Origin: JBDLRH01 sp039800165
GTDB taxonomy: Bacteria; Pseudomonadota; Gammaproteobacteria; Burkholderiales; Burkholderiaceae_C
DNA: 26,992 bases
Assembly: GCA_039800165.1 (NCBI GenBank)
Contig: JBDLRH010000129.1
Coordinates: 1-26,992, forward strand
Direction of reading: 5' to 3'
The position numbers and the translations under genes are program-made. The notes below the pieces were generated by a model. It did no database searches and was not told the origin of the DNA. It was given only the letters and a program-made list of their open reading frames with translations. Below, piece by piece: positions 18,910 through 26,300 of the stretch; within the stretch, counting starts at the first letter, position 1, and each line of letters begins with the position of its first letter.

Positions 18910-21108
18910 TCAGAGGCTGAGCTGCAGCCCGAGGCGTGCGGTGCGCACCGCGCCGGGGTACAGATACACATGACCGAACTGGTAGGGCGATTCGCGCCAG
19001 TAGCGGCGGTCCAGCAGGTTGTCCACGCCCAGCGTCCAGCGCGCGGTGCTGCCGCGCAGCGTGGTCTCGTAGTGCAGCGCGGCGTCGATGCGGCCCCAGG
19101 CCGCCAGGGTGATCGACCCGTCAGGCAGCACGTTGCGTTCGCCTTCGCGTTGCCACTGCACTTGCGCGGCCAGGCCCGGCAGCGCCTTGGGCTGCCAGCT
19201 GGCCTGCGCGCGCAGCACGTTGCGCGGCACGTTGGCCGGGCGCATGCCGTTCAGTGCGGGCTCTTCGACGCTTGCGCGGCGCCTGGCGTCGATGAAGGTA
19301 CCTGCCACGCTCCACTGCAGCGGCCCGCTGGCCAGCGCCAGGCGTTGCTGCAGGGTCGCCTCCAGGCCGCGGTGCACCGCCTCGCCATCAAAGCGGCCCT
19401 CGCAGGGCGTGATGCCCAGGCGCGAGCAGGCGTCCAGGTTGCTGACCGGGCGCGTGATGTCAAACAGCGCCAGCTGCCACGCCAGCGCGCTGCTGCTCAC
19501 GGCCAGGGCCTCGCTCTTGATGCCCAGCTCGCGCTGGCGCGAGCGCAGCGCAGGCAGCGCCGCGCCGGCATTGCTGTATTGCGAGGCGCGGTTGGGAACC
19601 ACCTGCGATTCGATGCCTTCGCCATAGCTCGCATAGACGACCGGGCCGGCGGCCAGGCGATGGCTCAGCGCGAACCACGGAGTGGTCATGCGCTGGTCGT
19701 AGCCGGTGGGCCGCGTGCCGTTGGTGCGGATGCTCTCGCGCGAGAGTTGCGTGTGGCGCAGGCCGAGCCACGCGGTGGTGTGCGCGCCCAGGCGCACGGC
19801 GTCTTGCAGCCACAGCTCGTTGCTGCGCTCGTCGCGGTTGGTGTTCTGGTCGCCCAGCGTCGGGTCGGCCGGTGTGATCAGGGTGCCCGCCACGTTGCCG
19901 GTGCCCACGTAGTTGTAGGCCTGCAGGTTGAAGCGCTGGGTGACGCTGCTGCGCAGCAGGCCGAAACTCAGGTCGTGGCGGATGCCGGCGGCTTCGATGC
20001 GGCCCTTGAACACCACTTGCGCGGCGCTTTGGCGGCGGCGCTCGCCGTCGCTGCGAAAGTCGTACAGGTCGTAGGTGCCGTCGCTGCAGTAGCGGTCGTA
20101 GTTGTTCTCGGCGCTGCATCCAAACGGAAAGGCAATCCGGTCGTCGCTTTTCAGGCGCTGCGTACCCGCCTGCGCCACCATGCGCCACTGCGTGTTCAAA
20201 GTCAGCTCGTAGCGCAGCGTGCCGGTGATGCCGCCCAGCACCGTGGGTTGCGACCAGGGCTGGTTGTTCAGGTTGATGCGCGGGTCCACCGGCGCGGGCA
20301 GCGTGTTGCCCAGCAGGCTGAAGCCGGCCTGCGTGGGCTGGCTGCGCTGGCTGGTCTCGATTTCGGCTTCCAGCAGCTGGTCGCGGCCGAGCTTCCATTC
20401 GGTGGCCAGCGACAGCAGCCGGCGCTCGCCGTTCAGGGCGCGGGTGGTGGGGCGCAGCGTCTCGTGCGCCGCGTTCAGGCGCCAGCCGAAGGCGCCGTCT
20501 GCACCCGCGCGACCGCTCAGGTCGGCGGCAGCCAGCACGCTGCGGCGCTGCGTCCATTCCAGCCGCACATCGCGCAGCTCGCGCGCGGTGGGCCGCTTGA
20601 CGACGAAGTTGACCAGCCCGCCGGGTGCGCTGGTGCCGGCCTGGATACCGCTGGTGCCCTTGAGGATCTCCACCCGTTCCTTGTTGTCCAGCGCGATGAA
20701 GGTCTCGGCGTTGGTCGGCAGGCCCTCGCGCCGGTAGTTGAAGCGGTTGTCGAGCACGAAGCCGCGCACGGTGAGGTAGTCCCAGTACCCGCCGGCGTTG
20801 TAGGCATCGGTGACCGAGCTGTCCAGCGCGGTCAGGTCGGCCAGGCGGCGTGCGCCGCGCTGCTCGATCGTGTCGCTGCCAATCACCGTGGCCGACAGCG
20901 GCAACTCGCGCAGCGGCGCATCAAAGCCCGCCACATCGGCCTGCGCGGTGGGGCTGGCGTTGACGGTCACCCGCGGCAGCGTGGCCTGTGCCACCATGGT
21001 GGCGCCGGGTGTGGAGGACGTTTGCGCCCAGGCCGCGCTGGCCAGGGACAGGGAAATGCACAGCGCAGCGGCGTGCGCCACCGGCGAAAGATGGAATCGG
21101 TATGCCAT
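18910..21108 (-). CDS. TonB-dependent outer membrane receptor under TPP riboswitch control (predicted thiamine uptake)
   Basis: The protein has 732 residues from the ATG at 21108; another ATG at 21144 would add 12 residues before the signal peptide, so 21108 is preferred. The signal peptide runs to ASAAWA. A TonB-box-like LPRVTVNAS follows, then a plug domain (ELPLSATVI, IEQRGARRLADL, LTVRGFVLDNRFNYR, VEILKGTSGIQAGTSAPGG) and a C-terminal beta-barrel ending in GLQLSL with an ATWxxGVDNLLDRRYW-like segment typical of the family. By sequence it resembles siderophore receptors. The TPP riboswitch in its leader instead points to thiamine, a thiamine phosphate or a precursor as cargo. It stands alone; no inner-membrane transporter is adjacent. 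Two Cys pairs in barrel loops (FGC..YC, AC..PC) may form disulfides. Confidence 0.88.
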   Translation of the reverse strand: MAYRFHLSPVAHAAALCISLSLASAAWAQTSSTPGATMVAQATLPRVTVNASPTAQADVAGFDAPLRELPLSATVIGSDTIEQRGARRLADLTALDSSVTDAYNAGGYWDYLTVRGFVLDNRFNYRREGLPTNAETFIALDNKERVEILKGTSGIQAGTSAPGGLVNFVVKRPTARELRDVRLEWTQRRSVLAAADLSGRAGADGAFGWRLNAAHETLRPTTRALNGERRLLSLATEWKLGRDQLLEAEIETSQRSQPTQAGFSLLGNTLPAPVDPRINLNNQPWSQPTVLGGITGTLRYELTLNTQWRMVAQAGTQRLKSDDRIAFPFGCSAENNYDRYCSDGTYDLYDFRSDGERRRQSAAQVVFKGRIEAAGIRHDLSFGLLRSSVTQRFNLQAYNYVGTGNVAGTLITPADPTLGDQNTNRDERSNELWLQDAVRLGAHTTAWLGLRHTQLSRESIRTNGTRPTGYDQRMTTPWFALSHRLAAGPVVYASYGEGIESQVVPNRASQYSNAGAALPALRSRQRELGIKSEALAVSSSALAWQLALFDITRPVSNLDACSRLGITPCEGRFDGEAVHRGLEATLQQRLALASGPLQWSVAGTFIDARRRASVEEPALNGMRPANVPRNVLRAQASWQPKALPGLAAQVQWQREGERNVLPDGSITLAAWGRIDAALHYETTLRGSTARWTLGVDNLLDRRYWRESPYQFGHVYLYPGAVRTARLGLQLSL

Positions 21109-21199
21109 GTCGTGTCGTGAGTTCAGCACTCGGTCAATCAACATCCATGGCAGGTGGGCTGGCGGCGCGACGATGAAAGGCCGCGTGCTGCGGCGCCGT

Positions 21200-21315
21200 C
21201 GCTTGGCTGGCTTCCCTGCGCGAGGATTACCTCAATCAGGTTCAAAGGGACTTTCTCAGCCGCCTGCCAGTGCGAAGAAGCATCCTCGCGAAAGACAGGG
21301 CAGCACCCCTAGCGA
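21200..21315 (-). ncRNA. TPP (thiamine pyrophosphate) riboswitch, THI box
   Basis: Read on the minus strand, the leader carries the conserved THI-box elements in order: GGGGTGC near 21310, CTGAGA at 21259-21254, CCCTTTGAACCTGAT ending at 21235, a GAGGTAATCCTC stem-loop, and GCAGGGAAG ending at 21211. CGCT near 21314 can pair with AGCG near 21200 to close P1. In such elements TPP binding switches the downstream gene off. About 90 bases separate the aptamer from the receptor start; within them GCCGC-5-GCGGC (21194-21180) followed by CTTTC could be a weak terminator or part of a start-site-masking fold. A -10-like TACAAT (21353-21348) is correctly placed to start the transcript. Confidence 0.93.
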
Positions 21316-21347
21316 ATGCGCGCCCAGTACTGCGGCGCGCGGTGCGG

Positions 21348-21353
21348 ATTGTA
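21348..21353 (-). promoter_or_regulatory. Candidate -10 box for the riboswitch-receptor transcript
   Basis: TACAAT on the minus strand lies about 35 bases before the conserved riboswitch core, leaving room for a start site near 21341. No good -35 hexamer is seen 16-18 bases further upstream, so recognition may depend on an activator, or the site may be chance. Confidence 0.35.
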
Positions 21354-21426
21354 GGTGGACTGGGTTACCGCGCCTCGCGCGGGGGCATGGCGCGTGGGTA
21401 CGAAGCCCGCGCAGGGCGCGCCGCGG

Positions 21427-22518
21427 TCAGTCGTTCGCAGGCGGCTGCACCCCCAGCAGCCGGTGCAGCCGCGGGCTGGTGGTGGTGTATTGCAGCAGCG
21501 GCGGGCCCTGATCCGGGTAGACGATGGGCGCTGCCGCAAAGGCCGCCAGCGTGCACTCGTGAAAGCCCGACAGGATCAGCTTCTTCTTGCCCGGGTAGGT
21601 GTTGATGTCGCCCACCGCAAACAGGCCCGGCACACGGGTGGAGAAGGTCGCGGTGTCCACCGGCACCTGCTTGCGCTCGAGGTCCAGGCCCCAGTCGGCG
21701 ATCGGGCCGAGCTTGGGGCTCAGGCCCAGGCACACCAGCAACGCGTCCAGCGGCAGTGCCTGCACCTGGCCGTCGCTGCCGGTCACCTCGGCCGCACTCA
21801 GGCGGCCGCCTTGCACCTGTGCGCCGGTCACCTGGCCCACCACAAAGCGCATGCGACCCGCGTCGCACAGCGCACGCATCTGCGCCAGTGCGTCGGCGCT
21901 GGCCTGCAGCGTTTCGCGGCGATGCAGCAGCGTCACGCTGGCGGCGCGCCCGGGGCCGTCGGCCGCAAGCTTCAGCGCGACTTCAAGTGCGGCGTCGTCG
22001 CCGCCGACCACCAGCACGCGCTGCCCGGCCAGGTCGGGGGCGTCGCTTGCGCGGTGGAACACCTGCGTGCCTTCGAAGGCCGCCAGCCCCTGCACCTTGA
22101 GGGTGCGCGGCTCGAAGGCGCCCACGCCCGCGGCAATGAACACCGTCTTGCTGACAAAGCGTGTGCCCCTGGAGGTGGCCACATCAAAGCGGCCGTCTTC
22201 GCGCCGCTGCAGCAGCCGCACCGTCTGCCCGAGGTGGAAGGCCGCGTCGAAGGGCGCGATCTGCCTGAGCAATGCATCGGCCAGGCCGCGGCCGGTGCAC
22301 ACCGGAATGCCGGGGATGTCGTAGATGGGTTTGTCGGGGTACAGCTCCACCGGCTGGCCGCCGGGGCGGGGCAGGGAGTCGACCACATGGGCCCGGATCT
22401 CCTGCAGCCCGAGCTGGAACACCTGGAACAGGCCCACCGGGCCGGCGCCGATGATCAGCGCGTCGGTCTCGATCGCTGCGCCCGCCGGGCCGGGAGAGGT
22501 GGTATCGGTGGAGGCCAC
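21427..22518 (-). CDS. Ferredoxin--NADP reductase, thioredoxin-reductase-like type
   Basis: The protein has 363 residues from GTG 22518. It has an N-terminal FAD-binding GxGxxG (LIIGAGPVGLF), then PGGQP, then a second nucleotide-binding region (VLVVGGDDAALEVA) for NADPH, HRR in the expected place, and a C-terminal flavin-contact segment VPGLFAVGDINTYPGKKKLI. The CxxC redox pair of true thioredoxin reductases is absent, and the length and tail fit the bacterial FNR2 group (EC 1.18.1.2), which moves electrons between NADPH and ferredoxin. It follows the ferredoxin gene by 27 bases, so the two probably work as a pair. It is the last gene of the presumed sulfur operon before the riboswitch-controlled receptor. 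Confidence 0.88.
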   Translation of the reverse strand: MASTDTTSPGPAGAAIETDALIIGAGPVGLFQVFQLGLQEIRAHVVDSLPRPGGQPVELYPDKPIYDIPGIPVCTGRGLADALLRQIAPFDAAFHLGQTVRLLQRREDGRFDVATSRGTRFVSKTVFIAAGVGAFEPRTLKVQGLAAFEGTQVFHRASDAPDLAGQRVLVVGGDDAALEVALKLAADGPGRAASVTLLHRRETLQASADALAQMRALCDAGRMRFVVGQVTGAQVQGGRLSAAEVTGSDGQVQALPLDALLVCLGLSPKLGPIADWGLDLERKQVPVDTATFSTRVPGLFAVGDINTYPGKKKLILSGFHECTLAAFAAAPIVYPDQGPPLLQYTTTSPRLHRLLGVQPPAND

Positions 22519-22545
22519 GTGCTTCAGCGGCCGTCTTGCGTGCCG

Positions 22546-22875
22546 TCAGCGGACCAGTTCGGACAGCTTGCCGGTCTTGTCCTTCCAGTCGTCGGCGTCG
22601 GGCAGCGGCGCCTTGCGCTTGGTGATGCTCTTCCAGCCGGCATTCTTGGCCAGGTCGGCATTGAGCTGGATGAACGGCACCTGGTCGGCAGGCACATCCT
22701 CTTCGGCGTAGATCGCGTTGACCGGGCACTCGGGGATGCACACCGCGCAGTCGATGCACTCGTCGGGGTCGATCGTCAGGAAGTTCGGCCCCTCGCGGAA
22801 GCAGTCCACGGGGCAGACGTCCACACAGTCGGTGTATTTGCAGCGGATGCAGGCTTCGGTGACGACGTGGGTCAT
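22546..22875 (-). CDS. fdxA: 7Fe ferredoxin FdxA ([3Fe-4S][4Fe-4S])
   Basis: The protein has 109 residues, the normal FdxA length. The N-terminal half binds the clusters: Cys9, Cys12, Cys17 and Cys21 in ACIRCKYTDCVDVCPVDC, then CIDCAVCIPECPV. The spacing C9-x7-C17 replaces a regular 4Fe motif at one site and is characteristic of a [3Fe-4S] plus [4Fe-4S] ferredoxin. The C-terminal 50 residues carry the FdxA tail with LNADLAKNAGWKSITKRK and a closing acidic/basic stretch. It lies 35 bases after cysN and 27 bases before the reductase gene. A role delivering electrons to sulfite reductase is inferred from the neighbours; FdxA proteins also serve other low-potential reactions. Confidence 0.93.
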   Translation of the reverse strand: MTHVVTEACIRCKYTDCVDVCPVDCFREGPNFLTIDPDECIDCAVCIPECPVNAIYAEEDVPADQVPFIQLNADLAKNAGWKSITKRKAPLPDADDWKDKTGKLSELVR

Positions 22876-22910
22876 GACGATGAAAGCGGCTATCGGTAAA
22901 ACCTAGGATT

Positions 22911-24185
22911 TTACTGGGGTTCCCCGATCAGGACGGCGCCTGCGGTTTTGTGCGTGGCGGTGTCCACCAGCACCAACTGGCCCAGACGGCGCGAGCGGCC
23001 GAACGGCTGCACCGGCAGCGCGTCCTGAAACACCAGCTCGGCCCGGCCGATGGCATTGGCCTCCAGCGCGGTGGCGTCGGTGCGCGCCAGGGTGTGGATG
23101 TCCAGGCGGTGCAGCACGCGCCGCACCTTGGTCTTGACCCAGCGGTGGCCGTGCAGCGCCCAGTACACGCGGCCGGCCACCAGCGGCTCATCATCCATCC
23201 ACGCCACCGTGGCCTGCGTCTCGCGCTGCGGCTGTGCGCCGCTTGCTTCAGCGGCGTCCGGCTCCAGCAGCAGCCAGTCGCCACGCGACACGTCGAGCTC
23301 GCGGTCGAGCACGATGCCGGCGCTGCGGCCGGCCGCCACATCGGCGGGCTTGCGCACATGGTCGAGCACCTGCGCAATGCGCGCGGTCTGGTTGCCGGGC
23401 AGCACCCGCACCGCCTGGCCGGGCTGTGCCGTGCCGCCGGCCACACGGCCCCAGAACACGCGACGGCCCTGCGAGGTGTCGGCTGACGACGAAAACTTCT
23501 CGACCCACTGCACCGGCAGCGCAAAACCCTCTTGCGTGTCGGCGGGCGTCACCGGCAACTGCTCGAGCAGCTGCAGCAGCGACGGGCCCTGGTAGCCGCA
23601 CCAGCCCGGCGCGGCGCTGGCGACGTTGTGGCCCAGCAGGGCCGAGATCGGCACGGCGGCGCGCACGTCGATGCCGGCAGCACGCGCGAATGCGTGGATG
23701 GCAAGCGTGATGTGCTCACAGGCCAGCGCCGGGTCGTCCACCGCGTCGAGCTTGTTGATCGCAAACACGATGGAGGGCACGCGCAGCAGGTGCGCCAGCA
23801 GGCTGTGGCGGCGCGTCTGCGGCAACAGCGACAGCGCCGGGTCACGCCAGTCGAGCTTGGTGGCGTCCACCAGCACCACCGCCGCGTCGGCGTTGGAAGC
23901 GGCGGTCACCATGTTGCGGGTGTACTGTTCGTGGCCCGGGGCGTCGCCGATGATGAACTTGCGCGCCGGGGTCGCAAAGTAGCGCCAGGCCACATCGATG
24001 GTGATGCCTTGCTCGCGCTCGGCGCTCAGGCCGTCGGTCAGCAGCGCCAGGTCGGTTTCGCCCGAGCGCTGCACGCCGGCCAGCTGGTCTTGCAGCACGG
24101 CCTTGCTGTCCACCAGCAGGCGACCGATCAGCGTGCTCTTGCCGTCATCGACCGAGCCGCAGGTGATGAATCGAAGCGCGTCCAT
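22911..24185 (-). CDS. cysN: Sulfate adenylyltransferase subunit 1 (GTPase subunit)
   Basis: The protein has 424 residues from the ATG at 24185. The elongation-factor-like GTPase motifs are in order: P-loop GSVDDGKST (about 10-18), LSAEREQGITIDVAW, DAPGHEQYTRNM, and INKLDAVDD. Two beta-barrel domains follow. With CysD it makes adenylylsulfate (APS) from ATP and sulfate, GTP hydrolysis driving the reaction. There is no APS-kinase (CysC) extension, which agrees with the APS-reductase type of the upstream cysH. The start overlaps the cysD stop by one base (TGATG), so the subunits are translationally coupled. A longer open frame continues upstream to 24623, but it only runs antiparallel in meaning to cysD and is not part of the gene. 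Confidence 0.94.
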   Translation of the reverse strand: MDALRFITCGSVDDGKSTLIGRLLVDSKAVLQDQLAGVQRSGETDLALLTDGLSAEREQGITIDVAWRYFATPARKFIIGDAPGHEQYTRNMVTAASNADAAVVLVDATKLDWRDPALSLLPQTRRHSLLAHLLRVPSIVFAINKLDAVDDPALACEHITLAIHAFARAAGIDVRAAVPISALLGHNVASAAPGWCGYQGPSLLQLLEQLPVTPADTQEGFALPVQWVEKFSSSADTSQGRRVFWGRVAGGTAQPGQAVRVLPGNQTARIAQVLDHVRKPADVAAGRSAGIVLDRELDVSRGDWLLLEPDAAEASGAQPQRETQATVAWMDDEPLVAGRVYWALHGHRWVKTKVRRVLHRLDIHTLARTDATALEANAIGRAELVFQDALPVQPFGRSRRLGQLVLVDTATHKTAGAVLIGEPQ

Positions 24186-25129
24186 CAGAAATATCCATCT
24201 CGTTTGCGTTTTTCCATCGACGCGTCGCTGGTCTTGTCGTCCATGCGTGTGGCGCCGCGCTCGCTGACATCGGCAGCAATCGTCTCGATCACCACTTCGG
24301 CGGCATTGGCCGCGGGGCTTTCGACCGGGCAGGTGCAGGTGATGTCGCCCACGGTGCGAAAGCGCACGGTGCGCGTTTGCACCTGCTCGCCCTCGCGCGG
24401 CGGGGTGAGTGCGGTCACCGGCACCAGCAGGCCGCGGCGCTCCACCACCTGGCGTTGATGTGCGTAATAGATCGACGGCAGCTCGATCTGTTCGCGGGCG
24501 ATGTACTGCCACACGTCGAGCTCCGTCCAGTTGCTGATCGGGAACACGCGGAAGTGCTCGCCGGGATGGATGCGGGTGTTGAACAGCGTCCACAGTTCGG
24601 GCCGCTGGTCCTTCGGCTGCCACTGGCCAAAGCTGTCGCGGTGGCTGAAGATACGCTCTTTCGCGCGCGCCTTGTCCTCGTCGCGTCGCGCGCCGCCAAT
24701 CAGCGCATCAAAGCGGAACTCGTCAATCGCCTCCAGCAGCGTCACCGACTGGTGCGCGTTGCGGCTTTCGCCCGGGTGGGCCAGGCGCACGGTGCCGCGC
24801 GCCATCGAGTCTTCCACGCTGCGCACGATCAACTCGGCGCCGAGCTCGGCCGCACGGCGGTCGCGGAATGCGGTCACCTCGGGGAAGTTGTGGCCGGTGT
24901 CGATCATCAGCAGCGGGTAGGGAATGCGCCCGCCACGCTCGCGGTCGATGAAGGCCTTCTCGGCGCACTTGAGCAGCACCAGCGAATCCTTGCCGCCGGA
25001 GAACAGCAGGGCGGGGCGCTCGAACGCCGCAGCCACCTCGCGCAGCACGAAGATGGCTTCTTCTTCCAGCGCGTCCAGGTGGCTGTTGTCCAGTGCGCTC
25101 AGCACGCTGGCGTCGGTACGGGCATTCAT
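24185..25129 (-). CDS. cysD: Sulfate adenylyltransferase subunit 2
   Basis: The protein has 314 residues, close to the family norm of about 300. The ATG at 25129 overlaps the cysH stop (ATGA) and follows AGGTGAG. The ATP-pyrophosphatase P-loop SGGKDS lies near residues 44-49, followed by IDTGHNFPE, a GGARRDEDKARAKERIFSHRD segment and the closing KRKRDGYF typical of CysD. It catalyses adenylyl transfer to sulfate in complex with CysN in the cytoplasm. The open frame reaches upstream to 25318, but that part overlaps the coding end of cysH and carries no CysD features. Confidence 0.95.
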   Translation of the reverse strand: MNARTDASVLSALDNSHLDALEEEAIFVLREVAAAFERPALLFSGGKDSLVLLKCAEKAFIDRERGGRIPYPLLMIDTGHNFPEVTAFRDRRAAELGAELIVRSVEDSMARGTVRLAHPGESRNAHQSVTLLEAIDEFRFDALIGGARRDEDKARAKERIFSHRDSFGQWQPKDQRPELWTLFNTRIHPGEHFRVFPISNWTELDVWQYIAREQIELPSIYYAHQRQVVERRGLLVPVTALTPPREGEQVQTRTVRFRTVGDITCTCPVESPAANAAEVVIETIAADVSERGATRMDDKTSDASMEKRKRDGYF

Positions 25130-25884
25130 GCGCTCACCTCCTGCTTCTTCACATGCAGGCCGCATTCCTTGGCGGCCTCGTCTTCCCACCACCAGCGCCC
25201 GGCACGGAAGTCCTCGCCCAGGCTGATGGCGCGGGTGCACGGCGCGCAGCCAATGCTGGGATAGAACTGGTCGTGCAGCGGGTTGTAGTCCACGCGGTGC
25301 TCGGCGATGTAGTGCCACACGTCGCCCCAGGTCCAGTTGGCCAGCGGGTTGAGCTTGACGCGGCCGGTGGCGGCCTCTTCGCTGGTGTCGATCAGCGGTA
25401 CCTCGGCGCGCGCGGCGGACTGCTCCCGCCGCAGGCCGGTGATCCAGGCGCGCTGGCCCTCAAGCGCGCGTTTCAGCGGCTCCATCTTGCGGATGCCGCA
25501 GCAGGCCTTGCGCTGCTCGATGCTGCGGTAGATCGCGTCTTGCCCTTCGCTGCGCACGAAGTGGATGACCGCCTCGTCGTGCGGGCGCAGCACATTGACC
25601 TGCAGGGCACTGCGCGCGCGGGTGCGCTCCAGCAGCGCCAGCGTCTCGTGGTGCAGTGCGCCGGTCTCCAGCACGAACACCGCAATATCCAGCCCCAGCG
25701 ACTCGATCAGGTGGGTGATGACCACGTCTTCTGCGCCCAGGCTCGAGGCCTGGGTGAGCGGTGCAAAGTCGCGCGCAGCACGCACCAGCAGTGCCTGGGT
25801 TTCGGCGAGCTTGTCCGCATAGCCGCAAGAGGCGCGCGCATTGCGTTCGGTGGCGCGCAGCGGCGCAGACTGGGGGCGGTTCAT
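25126..25884 (-). CDS. cysH: Adenylyl-sulfate (APS) reductase, CysH family
   Basis: The protein has 252 residues. It reduces activated sulfate to sulfite using thioredoxin. The iron-sulfur cysteines of the APS-reducing branch are present: CCGIRKMEPL (Cys128, Cys129) and GCAPCTR (Cys213, Cys216), with the catalytic Cys241 in ECGLH near the C-terminus. Enzymes that use PAPS, like that of E. coli, lack the cluster cysteines, so APS (EC 1.8.4.10) is the expected substrate. That fits the absence of cysC from the operon. It overlaps DUF934 upstream and cysD downstream by four bases each. Confidence 0.94.
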   Translation of the reverse strand: MNRPQSAPLRATERNARASCGYADKLAETQALLVRAARDFAPLTQASSLGAEDVVITHLIESLGLDIAVFVLETGALHHETLALLERTRARSALQVNVLRPHDEAVIHFVRSEGQDAIYRSIEQRKACCGIRKMEPLKRALEGQRAWITGLRREQSAARAEVPLIDTSEEAATGRVKLNPLANWTWGDVWHYIAEHRVDYNPLHDQFYPSIGCAPCTRAISLGEDFRAGRWWWEDEAAKECGLHVKKQEVSA

Positions 25885-26282
25885 GCGGCCTCCGTGGCAA
25901 ATCGCGGCGTGGCGTCGACCGCATCGCCCTGATAGAAGCCGGCAAAGCGCGCGAGCTGGCGCTGTGCGACGTGAAGCTGCTGGTCGGCGCGCAGCACCGC
26001 GCTCGAGAAACCGCTGCGCTGCATCTGCACCAGCTGGTCCACCAGCACGTCGCCTGTGGCGCGGATGTCGCCGGCAAAGTTCAGGCGCCGGCGCAGCAAA
26101 AAGGCCTGGCTGAAGGCGCGGCCATCGGTGAACTTCGGGAAGGCGAGTTCGATGCGCTCGATGCCCTGAAGCGCGCCTTGCTGCGCCAGCACGCGCGGGT
26201 CGGCGTCGTTGGGCAGGCGCAGCACGCCGGGCTCGGCGCCGGGCGGTGCGTGGTCGGTGCCGGGGGAAAGAAGCAGTTGCAT
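25881..26282 (-). CDS. DUF934 protein of the sulfate assimilation operon
   Basis: The protein has 133 residues and matches the DUF934 (PF06073) pattern: LPNDADPRVL near the front, IELAFPKFTDGRAFSQAFLLRRRL in the middle, then ATGDVLVDQLVQMQRSGFSS and a C-terminal region with FYQGD. The family is found almost only beside cysI and cysH in proteobacteria; its biochemical role is not established to my knowledge, and a helper role for sulfite reductase has been assumed from context. It lies 18 bases after cysI and overlaps cysH by four bases. No clear Shine-Dalgarno is seen, so translation may depend on coupling to cysI. Confidence 0.88.
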   Translation of the reverse strand: MQLLLSPGTDHAPPGAEPGVLRLPNDADPRVLAQQGALQGIERIELAFPKFTDGRAFSQAFLLRRRLNFAGDIRATGDVLVDQLVQMQRSGFSSAVLRADQQLHVAQRQLARFAGFYQGDAVDATPRFATEAA

Positions 26283-26300
26283 GGTGGGGCGTTTGTTGAA

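Noticed and set aside
18910..21108. Siderophore receptor as the function of the TonB-dependent protein
   Set aside because: Sequence style fits, but the TPP riboswitch in the leader favours thiamine-related cargo, and no iron-regulation box was seen.
18898..21120. A 740-codon open frame on the plus strand opposite the TonB receptor
   Set aside because: Its composition is that of an antisense shadow, and it crosses the riboswitch-driven receptor gene whose signal peptide, plug and barrel are clear.
24186..24623. N-terminal extension of CysN
   Set aside because: It is an out-of-frame reading of cysD; CysN begins at 24185 with the P-loop ten residues later.
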